From NCBI GenBank assembly GCA_947856675.1, contig CANUCM010000058.1, positions 1 to 39,587 of the forward strand: a stretch of DNA of 39,587 nt, given 5' to 3'. Positions within the stretch are counted from its first letter, which is position 1; each line of letters opens with the position of its first letter. This stretch comes from an uncultured Clostridia bacterium (GTDB lineage Bacteria > Bacillota > Clostridia > Oscillospirales > Butyricicoccaceae). The position numbers and the translations under genes are program-made. The notes beneath the pieces are model-generated. The model was not told the origin of the DNA and did not search any database. It saw only the letters and a program-made list of their open reading frames with translations. Below, one piece after another: positions 6,353 through 14,350 of this stretch.

Positions 6353-7243
6353 GTGGAAGCCTTGTTAGAAGAGTTCCGCAGGTATCTCACAACTGAAAAA
6401 CAGGCTTCTGGAAACACTGTGACATCATATCTGCACGATGCGTCGGCCTTTTGTCTCTGGGCAGAGCTGAAGAAGGAGGCCGACTGCGCAAAAGTTCAGC
6501 GCGGCCAGGTTGAGCAGTATTTTACGCTGCTCGAAACCGACGGGAAGTCGACGGCGACCATACAGAGAGTTCGGGCGTCTCTGACGGATTTTTTCAGAAA
6601 TATGCAAAGACGCGGCGTGATTGCGCACAACCCGGTGAAGGGGATTGCGATATGCGCGGCAAAACCCAAGGCTCCGGTTACTCTCAGCATGGATGAAGTG
6701 GAAAGGCTGCTGGCCGCAACCAATAAGGAAACGGGCCCCAAGGGCAGGCGGGACGCCGCGATGCTGGAGCTGCTGTATGCTACGGGCATGAAGGCTTCGG
6801 AACTGATACAGCTCGATGTGCAGGATGTCAATACGCGCATGGGGTTTGTGCACTGCCGCAGTGCGCGGGCAGAGCGTACAATACCGGTTTATCCTGAAGC
6901 GCTGCGGATACTCGATTCGTACATACAGAATGTGCGCATTTACATGGCGGCAGATCCCAGGCAGCAGGCGCTGTTTCTCAACCTGTCCGGGGATCGGATG
7001 ACCCGGCAGGGATTTTGGAAAATTATAAAACAATACGCCGATCTTGCGGGAATACAAAAAGATATTACGCCGCAGATGCTCAGGCATTCTTTTGCATTGC
7101 ACCTGCTTCAAAACGGCGCTGATCTTCATTCCATTCAGCGTATGCTGGGGCATACTGACATCGCGACAACGCAGACCTATGCGCGGCTGTACCAAAATGA
7201 GCTGCAGCAGGCTTATCAAAGATTCCACCCCAAAGCGAAATAG
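6353..7243 (+). CDS. XerD-like tyrosine recombinase with altered catalytic residues
   Basis: A 296-residue protein with an N-terminal SAM-like core-binding domain (~1-85) and a C-terminal catalytic domain, collinear with XerD along its whole length. Compared with XerD, the first catalytic Arg is Lys147 (ATGMKASEL instead of ATGLRVSEL). The GKGNKER hairpin Lys is lost (RSARAER, 170-175), and the His of TPHxLRH is Gln241. Arg244, His267 and Tyr276 remain. The start is GTG 6353, with AAAGGCGGTG upstream. The gene directly follows the spoIIM-like gene, as xerD does in Bacillus. The reading frame is intact and coding-like, so this is not an obvious pseudogene. Activity as a recombinase is doubtful; a structural or regulatory role is possible. 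Confidence 0.85.
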   Translation: MEALLEEFRRYLTTEKQASGNTVTSYLHDASAFCLWAELKKEADCAKVQRGQVEQYFTLLETDGKSTATIQRVRASLTDFFRNMQRRGVIAHNPVKGIAICAAKPKAPVTLSMDEVERLLAATNKETGPKGRRDAAMLELLYATGMKASELIQLDVQDVNTRMGFVHCRSARAERTIPVYPEALRILDSYIQNVRIYMAADPRQQALFLNLSGDRMTRQGFWKIIKQYADLAGIQKDITPQMLRHSFALHLLQNGADLHSIQRMLGHTDIATTQTYARLYQNELQQAYQRFHPKAK

Positions 7244-7250
7244 GGCGTGC

Positions 7251-7287
7251 AAAAAGCCGCCGGCATTTCCGCGGATGCCGGCGGCTT
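7251..7287 (-). terminator. Terminator shared by two convergent recombinase genes
   Basis: Perfect 13-bp stem, arms 7254-7266 and 7275-7287, with an 8-base loop. On the minus strand it is followed by TTTTT (AAAAA 7251-7255), so it mainly serves the minus-strand recombinase. On the plus strand the tail is only TTATGTA. Confidence 0.8.
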
Positions 7288-7303
7288 ATGTACTTGAGAT
7301 AAA

Positions 7304-8338
7304 TTATTGCTTGCGTTCTTTACCGGAAGGTTCGGAAGGGTGAAGGGCAGACAAGGGGTTTTTTTCGGCAGCGTCCCGCAGGTTGTCATCCACGACATGA
7401 GTGTAGATCATAGTGGTGTCGAGGTTTTCGTGGCCCAGAACTTCCTTAAGGGTTCGCACATCAACGCCGTTTTGATACATCAGGGTGGCTGCCGTGTGCC
7501 GCAGTTTGTGTGCGGAGCAATGTTTCTGGCTCAGGCCGGCCTGTTTCAGGTGTTTTCCCACGAGCCATTTTACCGTCTGGACGCTGATTCTGTTATGCTG
7601 CTTGCTGATAAACAATGCGTCGCCCGCAGAAGGAGAGGGAGGAAGCCGGTGAGGGAGGTATGCTTCAATGGCTTCAAGGCAGGCGGCATTGAGGTAAACG
7701 AACCGTTCTTTGTTGCCTTTGCCCAACACACGCAGACGTTCGTCGTCACGGCTCAAATCCGAAAGGTTGATGCCGACCAGCTCTGATACACGCAGGCCGC
7801 AGTTTAAAAACAAAGTGAGTATGCAATAATCTCTCTCTTTAAAAGGACCGTCAATGGACTGCAGGAGAGTGAGGCTCTCTTTGAGCGTTAAAAACTTGGG
7901 GAGGCTTTTCCTGGCTTTGGGAGTGTCCAGGCTGACGGTGGGGTTTTCTTCAAAATAATGCTGTTTGTCACACAGGTAGCGGTAAAAAGAACGCAGTGCG
8001 GAAACCTTGCGTGCCCGTGTTCGGGCCTGGTTGCCATAAGAGGTTTTTGCACTTTTGTGAAACCTGGGGCGTTCGTTGGAAACAAACAAAAGATAATCCA
8101 AAAGATCGCTCCGGGTTACCGACCGCACAAAGGCGAGATCAACCGCCTGGATGTCGATGGAATCAAATGCGGTGTCCGGTGAAACGAGCCCGCGCTTTTG
8201 CAGCATGAAACGCAGAAAAGTACGCAAATCTAAAAAATATTCATTGACAGTCTTATGGGAACGGCCCATAATAGTTTCCATGTAGGTAAGGTATTCGCGC
8301 AGGATCGGAGAGGCGTCCTGCCATGGGCTTTTCATCAT
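7304..8338 (-). CDS. xerC: XerC/XerD-type tyrosine recombinase (catalytically intact)
   Basis: A 344-residue site-specific recombinase. The N-terminal core-binding domain (~10-125) is followed by a catalytic domain holding all six expected residues: Arg183 (GLRVSEL), Lys207 (GKGNKER), His277 and Arg280 (SAHKLRH), His303 (LGHENL) and Tyr312 (TTMIYTHV). It is somewhat longer than XerC/D, with an extended loop at 90-105. It likely acts as one of the chromosome-dimer resolving recombinases, though an integrase-like role cannot be excluded. GAGGCGG precedes two adjacent ATG codons (8338 and 8335), so the exact start is uncertain by one residue. It is convergent with the degraded paralog and divergent from ogt with only 37 bases between. 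The C-terminus is Lys/Glu-rich and unstructured. Confidence 0.88.
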   Translation of the reverse strand: MMKSPWQDASPILREYLTYMETIMGRSHKTVNEYFLDLRTFLRFMLQKRGLVSPDTAFDSIDIQAVDLAFVRSVTRSDLLDYLLFVSNERPRFHKSAKTSYGNQARTRARKVSALRSFYRYLCDKQHYFEENPTVSLDTPKARKSLPKFLTLKESLTLLQSIDGPFKERDYCILTLFLNCGLRVSELVGINLSDLSRDDERLRVLGKGNKERFVYLNAACLEAIEAYLPHRLPPSPSAGDALFISKQHNRISVQTVKWLVGKHLKQAGLSQKHCSAHKLRHTAATLMYQNGVDVRTLKEVLGHENLDTTMIYTHVVDDNLRDAAEKNPLSALHPSEPSGKERKQ

Positions 8339-8375
8339 AATACCGCCTCATTTCACAGAGATAGGAGCGCAGGAT

Positions 8376-8879
8376 ATGCTGTACAAAGGGACGTTGGAAT
8401 CGCCGGTAGGCCCGATACAACTGATTGCTGAAGATCATTATATCATACGCCTGGATTTTTACCAAGGCGGCCTGGAGGACTGTCAAAAATTTTTGCAGCG
8501 GCATTTTGGGCAGGTCAGCTTTACAGAAGGCATCAACCCGGAGCTCATTAAGGCCATTGTGCAGCTGGATGAGTATTTCAGCGGCACCCGCAAAAGCTTT
8601 GATATCAATGTCAAATTGTACGGCACGCCGTTTTATGGAAAAGTGTGGAGTGAGCTTTGCAAAATCCCGTACGGTGAAACCATCAGCTATAAAACGCTGG
8701 CGGAGCGCTGCGGCGTAAGCAAGGGCTTTCGCGCGGTGGGACAGGCAAATCACAACAACCCCATCAGCATCATTGTTCCGTGCCACAGGGTAGTCGGAGC
8801 GGATGGAAAACTCACAGGCTATGGCGGCGGCCTCGATATTAAACGCTTTTTGCTGGACTGGGAAAGCAAAAATAAGTAA
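8376..8879 (+). CDS. ogt: Methylated-DNA--protein-cysteine S-methyltransferase
   Basis: Suicide repair enzyme that takes the methyl group from O6-methylguanine onto its own cysteine. The protein is 167 residues with an N-terminal ribonuclease-like domain (~1-80) and a C-terminal helix-turn-helix domain. It contains IVPCHRVV with acceptor Cys136 and the asparagine hinge (GQANHNNP). AGGAGCGCAGG precedes ATG 8376. It is monocistronic, divergent from the recombinase gene, and followed by a terminator. A second, shorter alkyltransferase-type gene lies at 14347-14697. Confidence 0.95.
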   Translation: MLYKGTLESPVGPIQLIAEDHYIIRLDFYQGGLEDCQKFLQRHFGQVSFTEGINPELIKAIVQLDEYFSGTRKSFDINVKLYGTPFYGKVWSELCKIPYGETISYKTLAERCGVSKGFRAVGQANHNNPISIIVPCHRVVGADGKLTGYGGGLDIKRFLLDWESKNK

Positions 8880-8908
8880 GCCTGTTCGGGATACGTTTAT
8901 ACGGCGCG

Positions 8909-8944
8909 GCGGCAGACCGGGTGCATCCGGCCTGCCGCTTTATT
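8909..8944 (+). terminator. Terminator after ogt
   Basis: Arms GCGGCAG (8909-8915) and CTGCCGC (8932-8938), extended by CCGG/CCGG inside after a one-base mismatch, followed by TTTATTTT. It ends the ogt transcript. Confidence 0.7.
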
Positions 8945-8978
8945 TTGCCTGGGGCGGGAGGGAGTGTTTTGCACACAG

Positions 8979-9012
8979 TTAATTATACAAAATAAAAGTT
9001 TTGTATAATTAA
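8979..9012. repeat. Perfect 14-bp palindrome with a -10-like box in each arm
   Basis: TTAATTATACAAAA (8979-8992), 6-base spacer, TTTTGTATAATTAA (8999-9012). The arms match perfectly. Each arm reads TATAAT on one strand, but no fitting -35 box is found for either. The element is far more AT-rich than its surroundings. It lies between ogt and the 3' end of the permease gene. The rest of 8945-9093 holds no gene that I can see. Confidence 0.75.
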
Positions 9013-9093
9013 AGGGAGGCTGCACGGCGCCATTTTTAGAAATCCCGGGATTCTGCGATGCGTATTTCCGGGTGGCGTTTTCCTTCGGTTTGG

Positions 9094-10278
9094 CTATTCG
9101 TCGCGAATGGCGTCAATGGGATTCAATCTGCAGGCTGCCCACGCAGGAATGATTCCAAATAAAATTCCGCAAACGCCGGCGCCTGCTACCGCACCCAATA
9201 AAATGCTGACGACCCGGGTGTTCAGCCCCAGGATTTGTTTGACCAACTGCAGCACACCGGCGCTGAGCGCTCCGCCGGTCAAGCCGCCGGCAATGCACAC
9301 AATAACGGCTTCCACCAAAAAGCACTTCAGGATATCTTTACGCGTGGCTCCCAATGCCATATATACGCCAATTTCCCGCGTCCGCCTTTCAACAGATGAC
9401 ACCATGGAGTTCATTACACCGATGCCGCCCACAATTACGGAAATCGCGGCAATTCCTGTAATAAAAATTGTTAATACATTAACAATTTTCTTGAACACTT
9501 CTGTGTACCCGCTGAGGTTTTCGTATTTAAACTTGATATCCGGGTTGATGCTGTGCAGGCGCTGTACGATTGTTTCCGCTACCGCCTGTTCGTCTGTTCC
9601 AGCCAGGCAGCTGACGGCAAGTTTGTCGGCAGTGTTCTCGCCCAGCATATTGTCCAATGCGGTATATGGAGTGTAAACCACTGTGGGAATCTGCCCCCCG
9701 ACCAGGCGGTTGAGTCCATCGGTCTGCGGTTCGACGATGCCGATGATTTCATAGGTTTCATAGGCCGAACCGGATTTGAGCAAAAGAGATTTCCCGACAA
9801 TATTTTCGCGCTCGTAAAACTCGACGGCCAGCTGGCTGTCAATGACGGCGACATTTGCGCCGGTGAGAACGTCGTGCGCCTGCAAAGTCCTGCCGTACAG
9901 CAAATGGATGCTCAGCACATCAAAAAGCTGTTCGTTTACACCCAAAATCCCTGCGGACTGTTTTTTATTTCTCAAAGACACCGTTCCGTACTGCATGGCC
10001 AGCGGCATGGCCGCTTTAACCCCCTGAACTTCGCTGAAGATTTCCGGAAATTCTGCAGGGGAAAAAGTAAAACCGTCAGAGTCGGTATACAGCGCAATGC
10101 AGTCGATGCCGGCGCTGTCAATTTCGCGGGTCACGGCAGATTGAGCACTGGTGCTCAGGCCGCTGATAACAGAAACGGAGCAAATTGCGACGCAAACAGA
10201 AAGTGCGCACAACAGGCTTTTTATCCCGCCGCGGCGTACGTTTCCGGCGGAAAGACGGCACAGATCGCAAAAGCTCAT
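9094..10278 (-). CDS. MacB/FtsX-type ABC transporter permease
   Basis: A 394-residue membrane protein. One membrane helix (~20-42) is followed by a large extracytoplasmic MacB_PCD-like domain (~45-270). Three C-terminal helices follow (~275-298, 320-345, 360-385), with the FtsX signature GIGVMNSMVSSVERRTREIGVYMALGA and final IDAIRDE. Such permeases work with an MFP adaptor and an ATPase to export peptides, antibiotics or lipids, or in stress sensing. The adaptor gene overlaps by 4 bases (ATGA), so the two are coupled. No ATPase gene is adjacent: the next gene downstream is ogt on the other strand. The ATPase must come from elsewhere or has been lost. Confidence 0.9.
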   Translation of the reverse strand: MSFCDLCRLSAGNVRRGGIKSLLCALSVCVAICSVSVISGLSTSAQSAVTREIDSAGIDCIALYTDSDGFTFSPAEFPEIFSEVQGVKAAMPLAMQYGTVSLRNKKQSAGILGVNEQLFDVLSIHLLYGRTLQAHDVLTGANVAVIDSQLAVEFYERENIVGKSLLLKSGSAYETYEIIGIVEPQTDGLNRLVGGQIPTVVYTPYTALDNMLGENTADKLAVSCLAGTDEQAVAETIVQRLHSINPDIKFKYENLSGYTEVFKKIVNVLTIFITGIAAISVIVGGIGVMNSMVSSVERRTREIGVYMALGATRKDILKCFLVEAVIVCIAGGLTGGALSAGVLQLVKQILGLNTRVVSILLGAVAGAGVCGILFGIIPAWAACRLNPIDAIRDE

Positions 10279-11342
10279 GGCTCACTCTCCTCTACGCTGG
10301 CGACAATCTGCTGCCCGTGGCGAATCTGCTCCGGATGGGACAAAACCAGCTGATCGGCCGTAATTCCGGACAGTACCTCTACGCCCTCATCCAGCTCATA
10401 GCCTGTGGTGATATAGTGCTTGACAGCCCGCCCGGACTGTGCGACCATGACATATTCCTGCTGGGTTTCGTCCTGGGCTACGCACGAGTATGGGACAACA
10501 AGGGCGTTGTTTTTTTTGTCAACGGCGACTTTGACCTGGGCGCTGTACCCTGGAAGCAAAGCGTGATCCTGGTTGGACAGCGTGACATAGACGTCGGTCT
10601 TGATTTCTCCGCTTTGCATAAACGTGCCTGTCTGGCGGCCGTAAGGAAGAATGCTCTCTATGGTCCCGTCAATGGTTTCAGAGCCGGAAAGCGCTTCGAC
10701 AGTCACGGTGCAGGGCATCCCTTCTGAGATTTTGGAAACCGAATCCTCTGCAATTTGCGCTTTAACCTGCATGGTGCTCAAATCGGAAACGCTGACACAT
10801 GGCAGCACACCGCTGACGCTCTGCCCTTCCGAACAGCTGATGGTCATTACAGTGCCGTCAATGGGGCTGGTGAGCGTGTAAGGCTGCTGTATATCGCCTG
10901 AAGAGTCCGTCGACAAGCCCTGTACGGCAGAAGAAACGATCGCCGCCAGCTCTCCGCTGAGTTCGTCACCGGACGAAATGGCGGATGGGTCGAGATTTGA
11001 AACGGCCTGTTGGATTTCGCGGTAAAGCGCGCCTTCGGAATCGGCAGCGGAGCGCACCGGAGAAAGCTTTAGAACGGGCTGTCCTTTGCTGACAGAGTCT
11101 CCGGGATGAACATATATGTCCTCCACAACAGCGGCGCCGCCGGAATACAGGTTGACGCGGGAGAGTTCTGCTGTCGTGCCGCGGAGAATCACATAGTCCG
11201 TGATGGTCATATTTTCGGGCAATACGGCAGAAACAGAGAGAACCTGATTGTTTTCCCGGTATGGGCTGAAACAATACATGCATACAATCAGTGCTGCACA
11301 TAAAAGCACGGTAAAAATCGATTTGATGGCAATCTCCTCCAT
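10275..11342 (-). CDS. Membrane-fusion (HlyD/MacA-like) adaptor of an efflux system
   Basis: A 355-residue adaptor with an N-terminal membrane anchor (SIFTVLLCAALIVCMYCF). A split biotinyl-lipoyl domain follows (YVHPGDSVSKGQPVLKL and TSPIDGTVMTISCSEGQSV), then beta-barrel and membrane-proximal domains (LLPGYSAQVKVAV). It would form the extracytoplasmic channel link of the MacB-type permease encoded next. The start is unclear. ATG 11342 has no upstream ribosome site, but a strong GGAGGAG lies within codons 1-3. In-frame ATC at 11327 is 6 bases after it. The frame is open further upstream to 11408, but those residues do not resemble the family. Confidence 0.88.
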   Translation of the reverse strand: MEEIAIKSIFTVLLCAALIVCMYCFSPYRENNQVLSVSAVLPENMTITDYVILRGTTAELSRVNLYSGGAAVVEDIYVHPGDSVSKGQPVLKLSPVRSAADSEGALYREIQQAVSNLDPSAISSGDELSGELAAIVSSAVQGLSTDSSGDIQQPYTLTSPIDGTVMTISCSEGQSVSGVLPCVSVSDLSTMQVKAQIAEDSVSKISEGMPCTVTVEALSGSETIDGTIESILPYGRQTGTFMQSGEIKTDVYVTLSNQDHALLPGYSAQVKVAVDKKNNALVVPYSCVAQDETQQEYVMVAQSGRAVKHYITTGYELDEGVEVLSGITADQLVLSHPEQIRHGQQIVASVEESEP

Positions 11343-11434
11343 TGTGTGTCGCGTAAAAGGGCTGCCATCATATTTTGTATGCTTTGGGCCAAAATATAAC
11401 CGTTGCATCGAACAAAAGGAAGAAGGAATTTTAC

Positions 11435-11623
11435 GTGTCGATTGGGTGCAGTGAAAAAGATTGCATTTATTATCGTGACGGCGAGTGCGGTCTGACGCTT
11501 GCCTGTTCCCCCGGAGAATATAAAAGCGCCGCGTGCGCCTATTTTGTCAAGCGTGCGCATACAACAAAAACGGCATGCGAAGACGGTTCTTCACATGCCG
11601 GAAAAAATATGGAAACATTATGA
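11435..11623 (+). CDS. Small cysteine-rich protein
   Basis: A 62-residue ORF starting at GTG 11435, with AAGAAGGA 7 bases upstream. Cysteines at 5, 10, 18, 24 and 34 in a CSEKDCIYYRDGEC ... CAYF pattern resemble small clostridial zinc/iron-site proteins. These are often mislabelled hydroxymyristoyl-ACP dehydratase and are commonly encoded beside radA. The last 20 residues are less typical, because the region also encodes the radA terminator on the other strand. The end overlaps the radA stop region by 6 bases. Function is unknown; metal binding is plausible. Confidence 0.65.
   Translation: MSIGCSEKDCIYYRDGECGLTLACSPGEYKSAACAYFVKRAHTTKTACEDGSSHAGKNMETL
11566..11600 (-). terminator. Terminator of the radA operon
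   Basis: A 13-bp hairpin (arms 11571-11583 and 11588-11600, loop 4 nt, one mismatch or G-T position) followed on the minus strand by TTTTTGTTGT. It lies inside the coding part of the small Cys-rich ORF on the plus strand. Confidence 0.8.
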
Positions 11624-12997
11624 GAGTGATTCAAAGGCAGCTTTAAGCGCTTCCTGAATGGTTGCAGCGCCGATGCACTGGATCGCACCCGTGGAAGAAA
11701 GGTCGTTCATACAGGCTTTGGGCAGGATGCATTTTTGAAATCCAAGCCGTGCAAGCTCGGCAATGCGCTGTGAGGCACCGGAAACGCTGCGAATTTCTCC
11801 TGAAAGCCCTACCTCGCCGAAAACGGCAACGTTTTGCGGGACCGGTTTTTCAAGATAGCTGGACGCAATGGCAATGACAACGGCAAGATCGGCTGCGGGT
11901 TCATCGAGGCTGAGTCCGCCCACGACGTTGATGTAGGCGTCGTAGGAGCTGAGCATAAAGCCGGCGCGCTTTTCCAAAATGGCCAGCAGCAGCATGGCGC
12001 GGTTATAGTCAATGCCCGCGGAGGTCCGGCGGGCAGAGCCGTAGGCGGACTTTGTGACGAGCCCCTGCACTTCTGCAAGCAGCGGCCGCGTACCCTCCAA
12101 AACGGCTGTCACACAGCTGCCGCTGGCATTTTCGGGTCTGCCTGAAAGCATGGCGGCAGAAGGGTTTGGGACGACGGAAAGGCCGGTTTCATGCATTTCA
12201 AAAATGCCCACTTCGTTGGTGGAGCCAAAACGATTCTTAATGGCGCGCAGAAGACGGTATGAGGAGTGCCTGTCCCCTTCAAAGTTCAAAACGGCGTCTA
12301 CCATGTGCTCCAAAACTTTGGGACCGGCAATTCCCCCGTCTTTGTTGACGTGTCCGACCAAAATAATGGAGACAGCGTGTGTCTTGGCATATTGCATCAG
12401 GGACAGGGTGCATTCGCGGACCTGGGATACGCTGCCGGGGGTTGCGGCAGTTTGCGGGTTGTAAATGGTTTGGATGGAATCAATAATGACAACGGAAGGA
12501 GAAATTTTCTCGATCGCGGACCAAATACTGTCGAGTTCGGTTTCGGCAAATACATACAGCCGTTCATGGGAGATGTGCAGGCGTTTGGCGCGCATTTTGA
12601 TTTGGGAAAGCGACTCTTCGCCGGTGACATACAGCACCGGGCCGTGTCCGCAAAGACTGGCACAGGCCTGCAGCAGCAGAGTGGATTTGCCGATACCGGG
12701 TTCTCCGCTTACAAGAACAAGCGAGCCCTCGACGAGGCCGCCGCCCAAAACTCTGTCCAGTTCACTCAGCCGGGTGGAAAGCCGCTGCTCCAGCCCGCTT
12801 TCCACCTGTGAAATCGCAATGGGCTGCGAGGCAGTGTGCGGAAAAGTTCTGGATGCAAAGCTGTCCTGCTTTACAGGGACTACCGTTTCTTCTGTCATGG
12901 TATTCCAGTTGCCGCAGGCGGGGCATTTTCCCTGCCACTTTGGAGAATCAAAGCCGCATTCAGAACACACATAGACAACTTTTCGTTTTCCTGCCAT
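11618..12997 (-). CDS. radA: DNA repair protein RadA/Sms
   Basis: Branch-migration ATPase used in recombination and repair. The 459-residue protein has an N-terminal zinc finger (CSECGFDSPKWQGKCPACG) and a RecA-like ATPase core with Walker A GEPGIGKST. The RadA-specific KNRFGSTNEVG motif follows, then a C-terminal Lon-protease-like domain (~270-459; DLAVVIAIASSYLEKP, FGEVGLSGEIR). Length is normal. It is the last gene of the minus-strand unit spoIID-queA-MGMT-mntP-cwlD-radA, beginning 13 bases after cwlD. The bidirectional arrangement with the small Cys-rich ORF leaves its terminator within that ORF. Confidence 0.98.
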   Translation of the reverse strand: MAGKRKVVYVCSECGFDSPKWQGKCPACGNWNTMTEETVVPVKQDSFASRTFPHTASQPIAISQVESGLEQRLSTRLSELDRVLGGGLVEGSLVLVSGEPGIGKSTLLLQACASLCGHGPVLYVTGEESLSQIKMRAKRLHISHERLYVFAETELDSIWSAIEKISPSVVIIDSIQTIYNPQTAATPGSVSQVRECTLSLMQYAKTHAVSIILVGHVNKDGGIAGPKVLEHMVDAVLNFEGDRHSSYRLLRAIKNRFGSTNEVGIFEMHETGLSVVPNPSAAMLSGRPENASGSCVTAVLEGTRPLLAEVQGLVTKSAYGSARRTSAGIDYNRAMLLLAILEKRAGFMLSSYDAYINVVGGLSLDEPAADLAVVIAIASSYLEKPVPQNVAVFGEVGLSGEIRSVSGASQRIAELARLGFQKCILPKACMNDLSSTGAIQCIGAATIQEALKAAFESLS

Positions 12998-13010
12998 AAT
13001 TCAAGTTCCC

Positions 13011-13739
13011 CTACTTTTGCTCAAGGTATTGTATGTATCCGCCGGAAATGGCGATGGCGATTTTGGTTTGGTAGGAAGCAGTTTTTAACAGCTCTTCCTC
13101 CTGTGCATTGGATAAAAAGCCGCATTCAATTGTCACTGCGGGAGAATTGATGTTTTTCATCAGCATCACACTGTCGGGAGCCAGCTTGATGCGCCGATCG
13201 TTTTGGGGATCCAGTACGCTGCGCAGGCTGCTTTGCAGGCATTCGGCCAGTACGGCCGAGCGTTCGGTGTTGGGAGAATAAAAGACCTGGGCCCCGTGGT
13301 ATTTTTCCTGTTCAAACTTATTGAGATGGATGCTTAAAAAGTCCAGTTCAGGACTGGATTTGGACAGGCTGAGGCGGGCATTGAGATCGCGGTTTTTATT
13401 TTCGCGGGCGGATGCGTCGGGATTGTATTCCAGGGACTGCTCATCGGTTCGCGTCAGCTTGCCGCTGATGCCGAGAAAGCGGAGAAAAAGCTGGGTTTTT
13501 TGGGCGATGGCCAGGTTGATGCCGGCTTCTTCCGTGCCGTTTTTGGACACGGCGCCGCCGTCCAGGCCGCCGTGCCCTGCGTCCAAAAACAGCAGGTATT
13601 CTTCCGGAGAAATGGCAGACAAGGCCGAGCGATATGCTTCGGGCCGGTGAAAAAAGGCAAAGCAAAATGCGGCAGCCAACAAAATGGCTGCAGCCAGTAT
13701 TAGTACGCGCAGGATAGAACGAAGCCGGATGACATACAA
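13011..13739 (-). CDS. cwlD: N-acetylmuramoyl-L-alanine amidase CwlD
   Basis: Mother-cell amidase that with PdaA makes muramic-delta-lactam in spore cortex. The 242-residue protein has an N-terminal membrane segment (~8-28) and an Amidase_3 domain: LDAGHGGLDGG (zinc His), SIHLNKF (zinc His) and IECGFLSN (catalytic Glu). The start is uncertain. GAGGTGG is 5 bases from TTG 13739, which I prefer. A longer frame reaches GTG 13787, overlapping mntP by 4 bases. cwlD is typically close to other sporulation and housekeeping genes. Here it follows mntP and precedes radA. The amidase at 3806 lacks the first His that is present here. Confidence 0.92.
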   Translation of the reverse strand: MYVIRLRSILRVLILAAAILLAAAFCFAFFHRPEAYRSALSAISPEEYLLFLDAGHGGLDGGAVSKNGTEEAGINLAIAQKTQLFLRFLGISGKLTRTDEQSLEYNPDASARENKNRDLNARLSLSKSSPELDFLSIHLNKFEQEKYHGAQVFYSPNTERSAVLAECLQSSLRSVLDPQNDRRIKLAPDSVMLMKNINSPAVTIECGFLSNAQEEELLKTASYQTKIAIAISGGYIQYLEQK

Positions 13740-13783
13740 AATGACCACCTCGGCATCACTATATTCCGAAACGGAGGAAAATA

Positions 13784-14350
13784 TCACCCGGGCAGCACGC
13801 CGGTGTGTTCAAGCACAATTTTCAGCCCAAGCAAAATGAGAACAAGGCCGCCTGCAAACTCGGCGCGGGCCTTGTAACGGGTCCCGAAGACGTTGCCGAT
13901 TTTAACGCCGGCCATGGACAAAACCAGGGTGGTAATACCGATGAGTGATACAGCGGGAGCAATTTTTACTTTCAAAAAGGCAAAAGAAATGCCGATGGCC
14001 AGTGCATCAATACTGGTTGCGACAGCCAGCGGCAGCATGGATGCCGGGGTCAGGGAAGCGTCGGTATTGTCCTCCTCCCTGCTGCGGCTTTCCCGGATCA
14101 TGTTAAAGCCGATGACACCCAGCAGAATGAACGCGATCCAGTGGTCATAGGCAGTGATAAAAGATGAGAACTGGCGGCCGAGAAAGTATCCGATAAGCGG
14201 CATGGCGGATTGGAAAATTCCGAAGTACAGGCCGACAATCAAGGCTTTTTTAAAAGAAATCCTGGCCATGGACAGCCCCTTGCAGATGGCTACGGCAAAA
14301 GCGTCCATGGAAAGGCTGACTGCAATGAGAAAAAGCTCGAGCAGACTCAT
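13784..14350 (-). CDS. mntP: Manganese efflux pump MntP
   Basis: A 188-residue inner-membrane Mn2+ exporter with six hydrophobic helices. It carries the family motifs [14 protein letters not shown] near the N-terminus and [16 protein letters not shown] in the second half, each with a conserved Asp that binds the metal. ATG 14350 is preceded by GGAGG. A longer frame to 14533 exists but is antisense-like in composition and lies inside the upstream MGMT-type gene. The gene overlaps that neighbour by four bases (ATGA). A yybP-ykoY Mn riboswitch, common upstream of mntP, is not seen here; the gene depends on operon transcription. Confidence 0.95.
   Translation of the reverse strand: MSLLELFLIAVSLSMDAFAVAICKGLSMARISFKKALIVGLYFGIFQSAMPLIGYFLGRQFSSFITAYDHWIAFILLGVIGFNMIRESRSREEDNTDASLTPASMLPLAVATSIDALAIGISFAFLKVKIAPAVSLIGITTLVLSMAGVKIGNVFGTRYKARAEFAGGLVLILLGLKIVLEHTGVLPG

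Noticed and set aside
11366-11392. Sigma-E-like TTATATT ... CATACA upstream of the membrane-fusion gene
   Set aside because: Spacer of 11 bases is too short for the sigma-E pattern and the function does not suggest sporulation.
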